A DNA stretch of 64,000 nucleotides, taken from Bifidobacterium breve (GTDB taxonomy: Bacteria; Actinomycetota; Acidimicrobiia; Acidimicrobiales; Acidimicrobilacustridaceae). Positions 36,575-45,366 of the stretch are shown one piece after another (the first letter of the stretch is position 1; every line of letters begins with the position of its first letter). Made by a program: the position numbers and the translations under genes. Under the pieces are notes generated by a model. That model made no database searches. It was not told the origin of the DNA and saw only the letters and a list, made by a program, of their open reading frames with translations. The stretch is taken from the NCBI GenBank assembly GCA_945878725.1, contig CAMCTY010000003.1:62001-126000 (forward strand). Direction: 5' to 3'.

Positions 36575-39261
36575 CAACCCTTGGCCGCCGCCCATGAATC
36601 GCCCACCGAGAGATGCACCTCAAGGGGAACTCTGAGGTCGAAGGCACCGGACATCGCGTCAAGCACGAGCGCCGTGACCGAGTCGAGTTCGTCCGGGGTC
36701 ACTTCACAGATCACTTCGTCGTGCACCTGAAGGATGAGGCGACTCTTGCCGCCGCTCGCCTCAAGTGAGCGCTCAAGGCGGACGAGCGCAACCTTGAAGA
36801 TGTCGGCGGCCAAGCCCTGAATCCCGGCATTCATTGCTTGCCGTTCGCCGGCCTGACGAATCCGGAAGTTCGGTGACGACAGTTCAGGGATCTGACGGCG
36901 TCGACCGAAAAGGGTCTCTGTGTAGCCGCGCTCGCGAGCTTCGTCGATCGTCCGATCCATGTACGCGCGCACCGACGGGAACGCAACGAAGTACGCATCA
37001 AGAACTTGCTGTGCCTCGCTGACAGGAATGGCCAGTCGCTGGGCCAGACCGTATGCCTCCATGCCATAGGCGAGTCCGTAGCTGACCATCTTTGCCCGCG
37101 ATCTCTGATCGACGGTCACGTCGGTGGGGGCAACGCTGAAGATTCGTGCCGCGGTTGCGCTGTGAATGTCCTCGCCGGCTTCGAACGCTTGGATCAGACC
37201 TGGGTCCTCGGCGAGGTGGGCGATGCAACGCAGTTCGATCTGGTTGTAATCGGCGATCAATAAACGGAAACCCGAAGCCGGTACAAAGGCCTTGCGGAAT
37301 TCGCGTCCGAGCTCCGAACGCACCGGAATGTTGTGCAGGTTTGGCGCATCGGAGCTGAGGCGCCCCGTCCGGGCGACTGTCTGGTTGAACGTGGCGTGTA
37401 TTCGACCGTCAGGCGCGATCTCGGCAAGAAGACCCTCGCCGTAAGTCGACCTGAGCTTCTCAACCTCCCGATACGACAACAGATGCTCAATGATTGGATG
37501 CTGTCCCCGCAGTTTTTCGAGTGACGCGGCATCGGTTGAGAAACCGGTCTTCGTCTTCTTCTGCGGCGCAAGGCCAAGACGCTCAAAAAGGATCTCACGG
37601 AGTTTCACGGTGGAATTCACGTTGAACTCCTCACCTGCATCGGCGCATATCAGCGCCCTCAATTCGTCGCACCGGGCGATGAGCGAATCGTTGAGTCGTC
37701 GCAGCTCAACCTCGTCGACGCCAACGCCGACGATCTCCATCCGCGCAAGGACTCGAACCAACGGCACTTCGATGGTCGTATTCAGCTCGGCGAGTCCACG
37801 CGAACTCAGTGCCTCACTCAAAGGCGCTATCAGACGATGTACGCCCAATGCGCGGCATGCGGCACTCTGACCGTCGGGTTCGGTGTCGCCACCGAAATCG
37901 AGTTGGCCATCCGGCGGACCGTCGCCGTCGGGAAGACGCGCATGTGCGTATTTCTCGAGAAGGGTCTCGAGTGCATAACGAGATTCGGCCGGATCAAGGA
38001 GATAGGCCGCGATCATCGTGTCAAGGGACAATGACCGGACGTCGATATCGAGTTCCTCGAAACTGCGGATGAGCGCCTTCGCATCATGAGCAACGAGAGG
38101 ACGGCCGGAGTCACCGACGAGATCGGCCAAGGCCGCGCCAACCTCAGGTAAAGCGAGGACAGTCGACGGGATCCATGCGACATCGGCAGATTCGGCATCC
38201 GTTACGACGGCAAGGCCCTCAAGTTGCGATCGACCCTCGGCTCCTGACCACAACGCGGCAACAGCAAGCGGATCGTCGCCGTCGGCCAAAGCTCGCAGCA
38301 CGCCGACTGCATCGGTGGCGGAGAGCAGATCACTCCGCTCGGCGAAAAGGACGAGATCGGTCGACTCGGCCGGCACCGAATCATCGGCAACGCCCAGCGC
38401 ATCGATCAGTCGGGGGTACAACGCATTGAACTCGAGGAAATCGAAAACCTGTCGGACTTCGGCAAGGTCGTAGTTCCCGATACTGAGTTCATCCAGATCG
38501 ACGGTGACGGGTGCATCGCGACGCAAAAGCATCAGCTCGCAGTTGTTGCGCGCCTTCTCTTCGTTCTCGGCGAGGTTCTGGCGAAGTTTCGGAGTGAGTG
38601 CGTCGAGATTCGCGTAGATACCGTCGATCCCGCCGTAGGTGGTGATCAGTTTCGCGGCGGTTTTCTCGCCAACACCGGGAACCCCCGGAAGATTGTCCGA
38701 CGGGTCACCTCGTAACGCTGCGTATTCGACGTAGCTGGTCGGCGTCACGCCAGTTCGTTCCAGGATCCCCGCTTCGTCGTAGAGGGCGTAGTCGGAAACA
38801 CCGCGCTTGTTGTAGAGCACCCGGATATGAGGATCATGGACAAGCTGATAGCTGTCGCGATCTCCAGTGACGATCAGCACGTCGTCACCGCGTGCTTCGG
38901 CTTCGGTTGCGAGCGTTGCGATGATGTCATCGGCTTCGAACCCAACGAGGTCGAGAACCGGTACCCGCAGCGCCTCAACAACCTGCCGGACGAGACCCAT
39001 CTGCTGGCGCAGGATGTCCGGCGATTCATCCCGGTTCGCCTTGTAGGACGGCAAGGCGATGTGCCGGAACGTCGGTTCCGGACGATCGAACACCACGGCC
39101 AGATGATCGGGCTTCTGATCGCGCAAAAGGTTGATGAGCATCGCGGTGAATCCGTACACGGCGTTCGTTACCTGACCCGAAGCCGTGGCCATGTCGGTGG
39201 GGAGCGCGAAGAACGCTCGGTAGGTGAGCGAATTCCCGTCGATCAGCATCAATGTCGTCAT
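36574..39261 (-). CDS. polA: DNA polymerase I
   Basis: The 895-residue protein has an N-terminal 5'-3' exonuclease domain (MLIDGNSLTYRAFFAL, GDRDSYQLV, GVPGVGEKTA), a middle region of the 3'-5' exonuclease fold that appears degenerate, and a family A polymerase domain (DYNQIELR, RAKMVSYGLAYGMEAYGL, LQVHDEV). The O-helix carries Tyr at the position of Phe762 in the E. coli enzyme, as in other actinobacterial PolA proteins. It fills gaps in repair and removes primers. Coupled by ATGA to the upstream ANTAR gene. Confidence 0.97.
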   Translation of the reverse strand: MTTLMLIDGNSLTYRAFFALPTDMATASGQVTNAVYGFTAMLINLLRDQKPDHLAVVFDRPEPTFRHIALPSYKANRDESPDILRQQMGLVRQVVEALRVPVLDLVGFEADDIIATLATEAEARGDDVLIVTGDRDSYQLVHDPHIRVLYNKRGVSDYALYDEAGILERTGVTPTSYVEYAALRGDPSDNLPGVPGVGEKTAAKLITTYGGIDGIYANLDALTPKLRQNLAENEEKARNNCELMLLRRDAPVTVDLDELSIGNYDLAEVRQVFDFLEFNALYPRLIDALGVADDSVPAESTDLVLFAERSDLLSATDAVGVLRALADGDDPLAVAALWSGAEGRSQLEGLAVVTDAESADVAWIPSTVLALPEVGAALADLVGDSGRPLVAHDAKALIRSFEELDIDVRSLSLDTMIAAYLLDPAESRYALETLLEKYAHARLPDGDGPPDGQLDFGGDTEPDGQSAACRALGVHRLIAPLSEALSSRGLAELNTTIEVPLVRVLARMEIVGVGVDEVELRRLNDSLIARCDELRALICADAGEEFNVNSTVKLREILFERLGLAPQKKTKTGFSTDAASLEKLRGQHPIIEHLLSYREVEKLRSTYGEGLLAEIAPDGRIHATFNQTVARTGRLSSDAPNLHNIPVRSELGREFRKAFVPASGFRLLIADYNQIELRCIAHLAEDPGLIQAFEAGEDIHSATAARIFSVAPTDVTVDQRSRAKMVSYGLAYGMEAYGLAQRLAIPVSEAQQVLDAYFVAFPSVRAYMDRTIDEARERGYTETLFGRRRQIPELSSPNFRIRQAGERQAMNAGIQGLAADIFKVALVRLERSLEASGGKSRLILQVHDEVICEVTPDELDSVTALVLDAMSGAFDLRVPLEVHLSVGDSWAAAKG

Positions 39262-39851
39262 GGAGTCAGTTCCCCGGAGATGATCCGCTCGCCAACGAGT
39301 CGCATCGTCAGACGCTCTCCCATTGCCGTCTTCTGGATGAACGAGAACGCTTCGGACTCAGCCAGACCGTGTGTGTCCATGAGGACTCCCTTTGCCCTAT
39401 CCAGGATCTTGCGCGTTTCGAGTTGGTCCTCGAGCGATTCCGCCTGCTCCGACACGGCCTTGAAATCACGAAATCGACCGATAGCAAGTTCGATCGCCGG
39501 AACGAGTTCACTGCGTTGGAACGGTTTAACCAGATACGCCAATGCCCCTGCATCGCGGGCCTGTTCGATCAGATCGCGCTGGCTGAATGCGGTGAGGATC
39601 AGGACAGCACAGAGCCGCTCGGCCGAGATTTCTCTGGCCACGGACAGTCCGTCCAATCCCGGCATCTTGATGTCAAGAATCGCAAGATCGGGATTGAGAT
39701 CCCGCACAAGGGCAACCGCTTCGTCACCCCGACCGGTCTCGCCGACAACCTCGTAGCCCTCTTCCTCGAGGGTCTCCTTCAGATCGAGTCGGATGATCGC
39801 CTCGTCTTCAGCAAGGACGACACGGATCGGCACCGGAGCTGTTCCCTTCAT
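39258..39851 (-). CDS. pdtaR: ANTAR-domain response regulator (PdtaR-like)
   Basis: The 197-residue protein combines a receiver domain (AEDEAIIRLDLKETL, phosphoacceptor Asp in LAILDIKMPG, Lys in YLVKPF) with a C-terminal ANTAR RNA-binding domain (LETRKILDRAKGVLMDTHGLAESEAF...). ANTAR proteins bind twin hexaloop RNA hairpins and prevent transcription termination. In M. tuberculosis PdtaR lies near polA, as here; its partner kinase PdtaS is not in the window. No twin ANTAR target hairpins are obvious nearby. The gene overlaps polA by four bases. Confidence 0.93.
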   Translation of the reverse strand: MKGTAPVPIRVVLAEDEAIIRLDLKETLEEEGYEVVGETGRGDEAVALVRDLNPDLAILDIKMPGLDGLSVAREISAERLCAVLILTAFSQRDLIEQARDAGALAYLVKPFQRSELVPAIELAIGRFRDFKAVSEQAESLEDQLETRKILDRAKGVLMDTHGLAESEAFSFIQKTAMGERLTMRLVGERIISGELTP

Positions 39852-39892
39852 AAGTCACCAGCACAGTGCCGGCGCGACCGCATCGTACCGGC

Positions 39893-40186
39893 TCAGCCTG
39901 CAACCTCGTTGAGCCGGTCGAGCAGATCATCCTGTTGCATTTCGAGTCGTTGGAGATCGGTAACGACCTCTGTTCTGTGGCGTCCCATCGCGTCCGCATG
40001 CTTTGCCGCTTCGCGGTGCTCCCGCTCGGCAAGCGGGGTTTCGGAGACCAGCGAACGAAGCCGGGCATCGTCGGCCTCGGAGGAAAGCTGCTGCAACTGT
40101 TCGTCGACAACAGCCAACTCGGAACGAAGGGCCTTCATCTGGAGGGAGATCTCGACAAGGCGACGCTCGACGGTGGCTCTGGACAT
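39893..40186 (-). CDS. Small coiled-coil protein of unknown function
   Basis: The 97-residue protein is predicted to be two long helices with heptad-like spacing (LVEISLQMKALRSELAVVDEQL and HRTEVVTDLQRLEMQQDDLL in its two halves) joined by a short turn around SETPLAERE. It has no membrane segment and no cysteine. It lies 41 bases upstream of the ANTAR gene on the same strand and could be co-transcribed. No function can be assigned; a dimeric hairpin is a reasonable structural guess. Confidence 0.6.
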   Translation of the reverse strand: MSRATVERRLVEISLQMKALRSELAVVDEQLQQLSSEADDARLRSLVSETPLAEREHREAAKHADAMGRHRTEVVTDLQRLEMQQDDLLDRLNEVAG

Positions 40187-40247
40187 AAAGAAAGTCTACG
40201 GCCGGACCTCCGGCCCCGGGTTGGTAGCGTGTCGGTCGCATCACCCT

Positions 40248-40331
40248 GCGGCGGTGCTGGAACTGGCATACAGGGCGGGCTCAAACCCCGCTGCCCGCAA
40301 GGGCTTGAGGGTTCGAATCCCTCCCGCCGCA
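40248..40331 (+). tRNA. tRNA-Leu(CAA)
   Basis: An 84-base class II tRNA. The acceptor stem pairs GCGGCGG (40248-40254) with CCGCCGC (40324-40330), with A as discriminator. The anticodon stem GCGGG/CCCGC encloses CTCAAAC, giving anticodon CAA at 40282-40284. A long variable arm (TGCCCGCAAGGGCT region) and a GAGGG-TTCGAAT-CCCTC T-arm complete it. The 3' CCA is not encoded. Confidence 0.96.
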
Positions 40332-40509
40332 CCCGCTTTCCTGCCCCGATAGTCCTGCTATCGCCGCCAGGAGAAATGATCCCCCACGAATCCGATCGCC
40401 TCAATCCGATCGCAAATGAAACCGTTTGCCCGGTCGACTGGTCGTAACGTCGTAAATACCCGACATCGCGGCCACACATCACGGCCACAAAGGATTCACC
40501 GGAAACCCC
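40332..40509 (+). promoter_or_regulatory. Region between tRNA-Leu and the fab operon
   Basis: No gene is seen in these 178 bases. A small inverted repeat CGATAG-TCCTG-CTATCG (40347-40363) could end the tRNA transcript. A tandem repeat of GTCGTAA (40441-40455) overlaps a TAAATA hexamer and could form a promoter with an operator for the fab genes. These are weak observations. Confidence 0.3.
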
Positions 40510-41685
40510 ATGATCGTTTTCACCTTCCCCGGTCAGGGGTCGCAGAAGCCCGGAATGGGCGAGCAATGGCGAGAGCATCCGTCGTGGGAGCTCGTTGACG
40601 AGGCATCGGCAGTTCTCGGGCGCGATCTTGAGAAACTTCTCCTTCATACCGAAGCGGACGAACTCACCCGAACCGATAACGCCCAGCTGTCGACCTTCCT
40701 CACCAGCCTGATCGTCCTCGATGCTGTCGAACGTCTCGGCGTCGAACCAACGGCCGCCGCCGGTCACAGTCTCGGCGAGTACACCGCCCTCGTTTCGATG
40801 GGAGCCATCTCCTTTGAAGACGGACTCCGACTCGTCGCCGAACGGGGCTCCGCAATGTTGGCGGCCACGACCGAACGAGTCGGAACGATGGCCGCGGTTC
40901 TCGGGCTCGATGACGACGACGTCGAAATCGCATGTGCCCGCGTCAGTGGCGACGTCTGGGTTGCCAATTACAACGCCCCCGGACAGGTCGTCATCGCCGG
41001 TTCACCCGAAGCGGTCGCCGAATGCAGCGACGTCGCGAAGGAACTGGGAGCGAAGAAGGTCATGCCAATGGCGGTCAGCGGGGCATTCCACACGCCCTTC
41101 ATGCAGCCCGCACGCGAAGGCCTGCGAGCGGCGATCGCAACCGCCGATTTTCGCGAGGCCGACCTTCCGGTCTACGCCAACGTCGATTCCCGTCCCCATA
41201 CTTCGGCGAGCGAATGGGTCGGGCTTCTTTCGTCTCAACTGTGCAGTCCGGTCCGTTGGCGCCAGACGCTCCACAACCTTGGCGACGCTGGTGGCACCGT
41301 GTTCGTGGAACTCGGACCAGGCAACGTTCTGACCGGAATGGCGAAGCGGACCGTGACCGGAGCCACGACGCTCTCCGTCAGCACCCCCTCAGATCTCGAC
41401 AAACTGATCACAGCTCTTGCCACGCCATCGGCAAGTGTCTCTGGAGTCCACGAAGGCGAGCATCTTTTCGCTACCGAGCGGATGGTGGTCAGCCCTGCCG
41501 CAGGGGTCTTCACTCCGGCAGTCGGTATCGAAGCCGGATCCACACTCGCTCCCGGAACGGTTCTCGGTTCCGTAGGTGATGTCGATGTTCGCTCCCCATT
41601 CGATGGCATCGTTGTAGGCATGCTCGCCGTCGAAGGTGAGCGGGTAACGACAAGCCAGCCCATCGCCTGGCTCCGTACCGCGTGA
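40510..41685 (+). CDS. fabD: Malonyl-CoA:ACP transacylase with C-terminal biotinyl/lipoyl-like domain
   Basis: FabD loads malonyl groups onto acyl carrier protein. Residues 1-300 are a complete transacylase: FPGQGSQ, nucleophile Ser in GHSLGEY, catalytic His in AFHTPFM, GPGNVL near the end. FabD normally stops near 310 residues, but this protein has 391. The extra 75 residues (about 316-391) read as a single-hybrid biotinyl/lipoyl-like barrel: VVSPAAGVFTP, GSTLAPGTVLGSV, RSPFDGIVVGMLAVEGERV and QPIAWL. The turn where carriers have the modified lysine reads GSVGDVDV, without lysine. First gene of the fabD-fabH-fabG-acpP-fabF operon. Confidence 0.9.
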   Translation: MIVFTFPGQGSQKPGMGEQWREHPSWELVDEASAVLGRDLEKLLLHTEADELTRTDNAQLSTFLTSLIVLDAVERLGVEPTAAAGHSLGEYTALVSMGAISFEDGLRLVAERGSAMLAATTERVGTMAAVLGLDDDDVEIACARVSGDVWVANYNAPGQVVIAGSPEAVAECSDVAKELGAKKVMPMAVSGAFHTPFMQPAREGLRAAIATADFREADLPVYANVDSRPHTSASEWVGLLSSQLCSPVRWRQTLHNLGDAGGTVFVELGPGNVLTGMAKRTVTGATTLSVSTPSDLDKLITALATPSASVSGVHEGEHLFATERMVVSPAAGVFTPAVGIEAGSTLAPGTVLGSVGDVDVRSPFDGIVVGMLAVEGERVTTSQPIAWLRTA

Positions 41686-41708
41686 ACGACTCACCCCGAG
41701 GGAAACCC

Positions 41709-42680
41709 ATGCCCGCTTCAACGATTCCCGCCCCTAGGGGCGCAACCATCTCCGGATGGGGCACGGCTCTCCCCGACACTGTTGTTACAAATGCCCATTA
41801 CGAAGCACGACTCGACACCACCGACGAGTGGATCACCGAGCGAACCGGAATCCGGGAACGTCGTCACGGAAGTTCGACAGCGCAACTCGCCATCGAAGCC
41901 GGCCGTGCCGCCCTCGACATGGCCGGACTGACCGGTGACGACATTGATCTCATCTTGTTGGCCACCACCAGCCCGGACTATCAGATTCCTTCGACTGCAT
42001 CGCAGGTTCAGGAGGAACTCGGTATTCGTGGCGGAGCATGCGACATCAATGCTGCATGTTCTGGATTCGTCTATGGCCTTGTGCAGGCTCACGGACTGAT
42101 CGCGATGGGCCTCAATCGAGTTCTACTCATCGGCGCCGAGACACTCAGCCGCCTCACCGATCAGGAAGATCGCAACACTGCGATCCTCTTTGGTGATGGA
42201 GCCGGCGCAGTCGTCCTCGAAGCCACCGACGACGCCGGACAGTTGCTCGCATTCGATCTCGGATCTGACGGTTCCGCCCGAAAACTGCTTGATGCTCCAA
42301 TCGGCGGCTACATGCAGATGAACGGCAAAGAGGTATTTCGTCGGGCTGTCACCGTCATGGTGCAGTCGGCTAACACGTCGCTCGCCGCGACCGGAATCTC
42401 GGCTGATGAACTCGCCCTCGTCGTTCCGCACCAGGCAAACATCCGCATCATCGAAGCCGCTTGCTCGCGTCTGAATGTCGACGCCGATCGGGTTGCCACC
42501 GTTCTGGCGAGAACGGGGAACACTTCGTCGGCTTCGATTCCGCTCGCACTTGTAGACGCTCTCGACAATGGCCGCGTCAAGAAGGGCGACCACGTGCTTC
42601 TCGTCGGCTTTGGCGCCGGCATGAGTTGGGCCAGTGCCGTCATCCGCTGGACGGGTCATCTTCCGGAGGTCGCATCATGA
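41709..42680 (+). CDS. fabH: 3-oxoacyl-[ACP] synthase III
   Basis: FabH starts fatty-acid chains by condensing an acyl-CoA primer with malonyl-ACP. The protein has the catalytic Cys in INAACSGF, His in VPHQANIRI and Asn in RTGNTSSAS, and the TDEWITERTGIRERR signature. The ATG at 41709 has an AGGGAA ribosome site and gives 323 residues; a GTG at 41682 in a GTGA overlap with fabD is the alternative. It is followed by fabG with an ATGA overlap. Primer preference cannot be read from the sequence. Confidence 0.95.
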   Translation: MPASTIPAPRGATISGWGTALPDTVVTNAHYEARLDTTDEWITERTGIRERRHGSSTAQLAIEAGRAALDMAGLTGDDIDLILLATTSPDYQIPSTASQVQEELGIRGGACDINAACSGFVYGLVQAHGLIAMGLNRVLLIGAETLSRLTDQEDRNTAILFGDGAGAVVLEATDDAGQLLAFDLGSDGSARKLLDAPIGGYMQMNGKEVFRRAVTVMVQSANTSLAATGISADELALVVPHQANIRIIEAACSRLNVDADRVATVLARTGNTSSASIPLALVDALDNGRVKKGDHVLLVGFGAGMSWASAVIRWTGHLPEVAS

Positions 42681-43396
42681 GTCGAGTCGTTCTTGTCACG
42701 GGAGCCAACCGCGGAATTGGGCTGGCATGCGCATCGGCGTTCGTCGCGATCGGCGACAAGGTAGCCGTCACCTATCGAAGCGAACTTCCCCCTACATCAC
42801 TCGCCGACAACGTTTTGTGCGTGAAATGCGATGTCACCGATCCCGCTCAGGTCGAAGCCGCATTCCTCGAGATCGAGGAGAAGCTCGGCGCGGTTGAAGT
42901 ACTTGTCTCCAATGCCGGCATGACGGTTGACAAACTTGCGATCCGCATGACGGACGACGATTTCGCGTCAGTCCTTGACGCCAACCTTGTTGGCGGGTTC
43001 CGCGTGGCCAAGCGCGCCGTGCAGAAGATGATGCGCGCCCGTAAGGGTCGAATCATCTTCATAGGCTCCGTCGTTGGCGCCACCGGTCAGGCTGGACAGG
43101 CCAACTACGCCGCATCCAAAGCCGGACTGATCGGACTCGCTCGGTCGCTTGCGCGCGAGTTCGCGTCGCGCAACATCACTGTGAATGTCGTAAGTCCCGG
43201 ACCCGTCGCCACCGACATGTTTGCTGCCGTCTCCGACGAGGCTCGAACGGCAATTACCGATGCCGTTCCCCTTGGTCGACTCGCCGAGCCGTCCGAGATC
43301 GCTGCGGCCGTCATCTTCCTGGCGTCTGACCCCGCTGCCTTCATTACAGGTGTGGTTCTTCCGGTCGACGGCGGACTCGCCATGGGCGCGATTTAG
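42677..43396 (+). CDS. fabG: 3-oxoacyl-[ACP] reductase
   Basis: The 239-residue short-chain reductase reduces the keto group in each elongation round with NADPH. Motifs: VTGANRGIG, SNAGMT, catalytic Ser-Tyr-Lys in GSVVGATGQAGQANYAASKAG (spread over residues 137-157), and a C-terminal PVDGGLAMGAI typical of FabG. The ATG lies in an ATGA overlap with fabH and has GGAGGT seven bases upstream. A longer opening inside fabH is not used. Confidence 0.95.
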   Translation: MSRVVLVTGANRGIGLACASAFVAIGDKVAVTYRSELPPTSLADNVLCVKCDVTDPAQVEAAFLEIEEKLGAVEVLVSNAGMTVDKLAIRMTDDDFASVLDANLVGGFRVAKRAVQKMMRARKGRIIFIGSVVGATGQAGQANYAASKAGLIGLARSLAREFASRNITVNVVSPGPVATDMFAAVSDEARTAITDAVPLGRLAEPSEIAAAVIFLASDPAAFITGVVLPVDGGLAMGAI

Positions 43397-43466
43397 CACC
43401 TTCAAAGTCTCAGATACCACCACGCTCCCGACTAGATTGGGCGCACCACTTAGCAAGGAGTTCCCA

Positions 43467-43703
43467 GTGAGCGACGAACAGTTCGAGCAGTTCAAGGCCT
43501 GTGCGATAGAGGTTCTCGCCGTCAGCGCCGATCAGGTCACCATGGAAGCCCGCTTCGGCGACGATCTCGACGCCGACAGCCTCGACCTTGTCGAACTTGT
43601 CATGAAACTCGAAGAGGTCTTCGACGTCACCGTCGACGAATCAGAACTTGAGAACATCGAGACCGTCGGCCAAGCCTACAACTTGGTCATCTCCAAGAAG
43701 TGA
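43467..43703 (+). CDS. acpP: Acyl carrier protein
   Basis: The 78-residue acidic protein carries growing acyl chains on a 4'-phosphopantetheine attached to Ser in DADSLDLVEL. Helix II and III positions match ACP (EEVFDVTVDESELENIETVGQ region). The start is GTG with AAGGAG exactly six bases upstream, which decides it over longer openings. It lies 70 bases after fabG; its own promoter there is possible. The stop overlaps the fabF ATG (TGATG). Confidence 0.96.
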   Translation: MSDEQFEQFKACAIEVLAVSADQVTMEARFGDDLDADSLDLVELVMKLEEVFDVTVDESELENIETVGQAYNLVISKK

Positions 43704-44884
43704 TGGATCGCCGCAGGGTCGCCATCACCGGCATCGGTGTCGTCAGCCCATGCGGTATCGGCACTGAAGCTTTCTGGCAGGGGCTGCTTTCGGCCCCGCC
43801 GGAAGGCCTCCGCCACATCCATGACTTTGATGCGGAGAAGTACTTCGCTAATCCCAAAGACGCTCGTCGCACCGACCGCTTCGCACAGTTCGCTCTTGCC
43901 GCCGCTGAAGAAGCACTCGCAGGTGCAGGCGACATCGGCGGCGATCCCGCCCGGAAGGGCGTGTGGGTCGGAACTGGCATCGGCGGTCTGACCACTCTCG
44001 AATCACAGGTCGTTGTCCACGAGCACAAAGGTCCTCGTCGGGTCTCGCCATTCCTCGTGCCCATGCTTATGGCCAACGCGGCCGCCGCGGCGATCTCCAT
44101 GAAGTACGGCTTCCAAGGTCCATGTGAGAACACCTGCACGGCGTGCGCAGCCGGAACCCAGTCGCTTGGTAACGCCTACCGAATGATTCAGTACGGCCGC
44201 TGCGATGTCGTCATCTCCGGCTCATCGGAAGCAGCGATGACGCCCACAAGCATCGCCGGTTTCTCGAACATGACGGCGATGTCCGGCGAAAGTCTCTCTC
44301 GGCCCTTCGACCGCGATCGTGACGGTTTCGTCCTTGCGGAAGGTTCAGGCATCCTCGTTCTCGAAGAACTCGAGTTCGCTCGTGCCCGCGGCGCCAACAT
44401 CATCGGAGAACTCATGGGCGCAGCGTCCAACGCTGACGCACATCACATCACCGCTCCCGCCCCCGGCGGCGTCGGTGCCATCGCCTGCATGCGTCTGGCC
44501 ATCGAAGATGCCGGATTGACTCCGGGCGACATAACTCACGTCAACGCGCACGGCACATCAACCCCACTCAACGACGCCGCCGAAGCTGCTGCGATTCTGG
44601 ATGTCTTCGGACCAAACGGTCCGCCGGTTACATCCATCAAGGGAGTTACCGGACATTCGCTTGGTGCGGCCGGTGCCCTTGAGGCGGTTGCCATCATCCT
44701 CGGAATGCAAAAGGGTCTCATCCCACCGACGGCCGGCTACGTGAACATCGATCCTGACATGGCCCCTATCGACCTCGTCGTCGGTGAGGCCCGCCCCTGG
44801 ACTCCCGGTCCGGTGTTGTCGAACAGTTTCGGTTTCGGTGGTCACAACGGCTGCGTCGTCATCGGGCCACCCCCCGTCGACTGA
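43703..44884 (+). CDS. fabF: 3-oxoacyl-[ACP] synthase II
   Basis: FabF is the main elongating condensing enzyme. The 393-residue protein has the catalytic Cys in TCTACAAGTQS, the two histidines in NAHGTSTPLND and VTGHSLGAAG, and the final NSFGFGGHNGCV. ATG at 43703 shares a base with the acpP stop. It is somewhat shorter than the usual 410 residues, mainly through tighter loops. Its 3' end overlaps the convergent ogt gene by 43 bases. Confidence 0.95.
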   Translation: MDRRRVAITGIGVVSPCGIGTEAFWQGLLSAPPEGLRHIHDFDAEKYFANPKDARRTDRFAQFALAAAEEALAGAGDIGGDPARKGVWVGTGIGGLTTLESQVVVHEHKGPRRVSPFLVPMLMANAAAAAISMKYGFQGPCENTCTACAAGTQSLGNAYRMIQYGRCDVVISGSSEAAMTPTSIAGFSNMTAMSGESLSRPFDRDRDGFVLAEGSGILVLEELEFARARGANIIGELMGAASNADAHHITAPAPGGVGAIACMRLAIEDAGLTPGDITHVNAHGTSTPLNDAAEAAAILDVFGPNGPPVTSIKGVTGHSLGAAGALEAVAIILGMQKGLIPPTAGYVNIDPDMAPIDLVVGEARPWTPGPVLSNSFGFGGHNGCVVIGPPPVD

Positions 44885-45354
44885 CGGTTGTCCGACTCAA
44901 TTCCCAGCAGCAGTTCCTTCACCGTCGTGCCGCCGGCATACTGACCAGAGCCGCCTCCGGCCGGCAGCACCCGATGACACGGCACCAGAATCGCAATCGG
45001 GTTGGTCGCCATGGCCGACCCAACCGCGCGAGCAGCCCGAGGTCGACCAGACATCTGGGCCAACTCGGCGTAGGTGACCGTGGTTCCGAATTGGACTGTC
45101 TCCAGAACATCGAGGACCTCGCCCCGAAATCCCGATCGAGCCCGCCGATCGAGGGTCACGCCAAACGTCGAACGGGATCCGGCGAAGTATTCCCCCAGTT
45201 CGAGTTCCGTCTGGTCCAAATAGGCCTCTGCCGAATGCTGGTCTCCACCGAGATCAGCAACGACGTCGGCATTCCATCCGACACCCGAGAGACCATGCTC
45301 CGATGCGACCAGGATCAGATCTCCGATCGGTGATGCGATCGTCCGACTGGCCAT
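44842..45354 (-). CDS. ogt: Methylated-DNA--protein-cysteine methyltransferase
   Basis: This protein removes alkyl groups from O6-methylguanine in a suicide reaction. The 170-residue protein has the helix-turn-helix region TVTYAELAQMSGRPRAARAVGSAM and the acceptor cysteine in ILVPCHRVLP. The N-terminal domain is short, as in Ogt. The last 14 codons are antisense to the end of fabF; they lie beyond the catalytic domain (after KELLLGIES), so the overlap costs nothing functional. Confidence 0.92.
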   Translation of the reverse strand: MASRTIASPIGDLILVASEHGLSGVGWNADVVADLGGDQHSAEAYLDQTELELGEYFAGSRSTFGVTLDRRARSGFRGEVLDVLETVQFGTTVTYAELAQMSGRPRAARAVGSAMATNPIAILVPCHRVLPAGGGSGQYAGGTTVKELLLGIESDNRQSTGGGPMTTQPL

Positions 45355-45366
45355 TGCCGATTCAGT

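Noticed and set aside
40135-40767. 210-residue open frame on the minus strand crossing tRNA-Leu and the start of fabD
   Set aside because: It covers a tRNA and the antisense of a conserved gene and has no recognisable domain.
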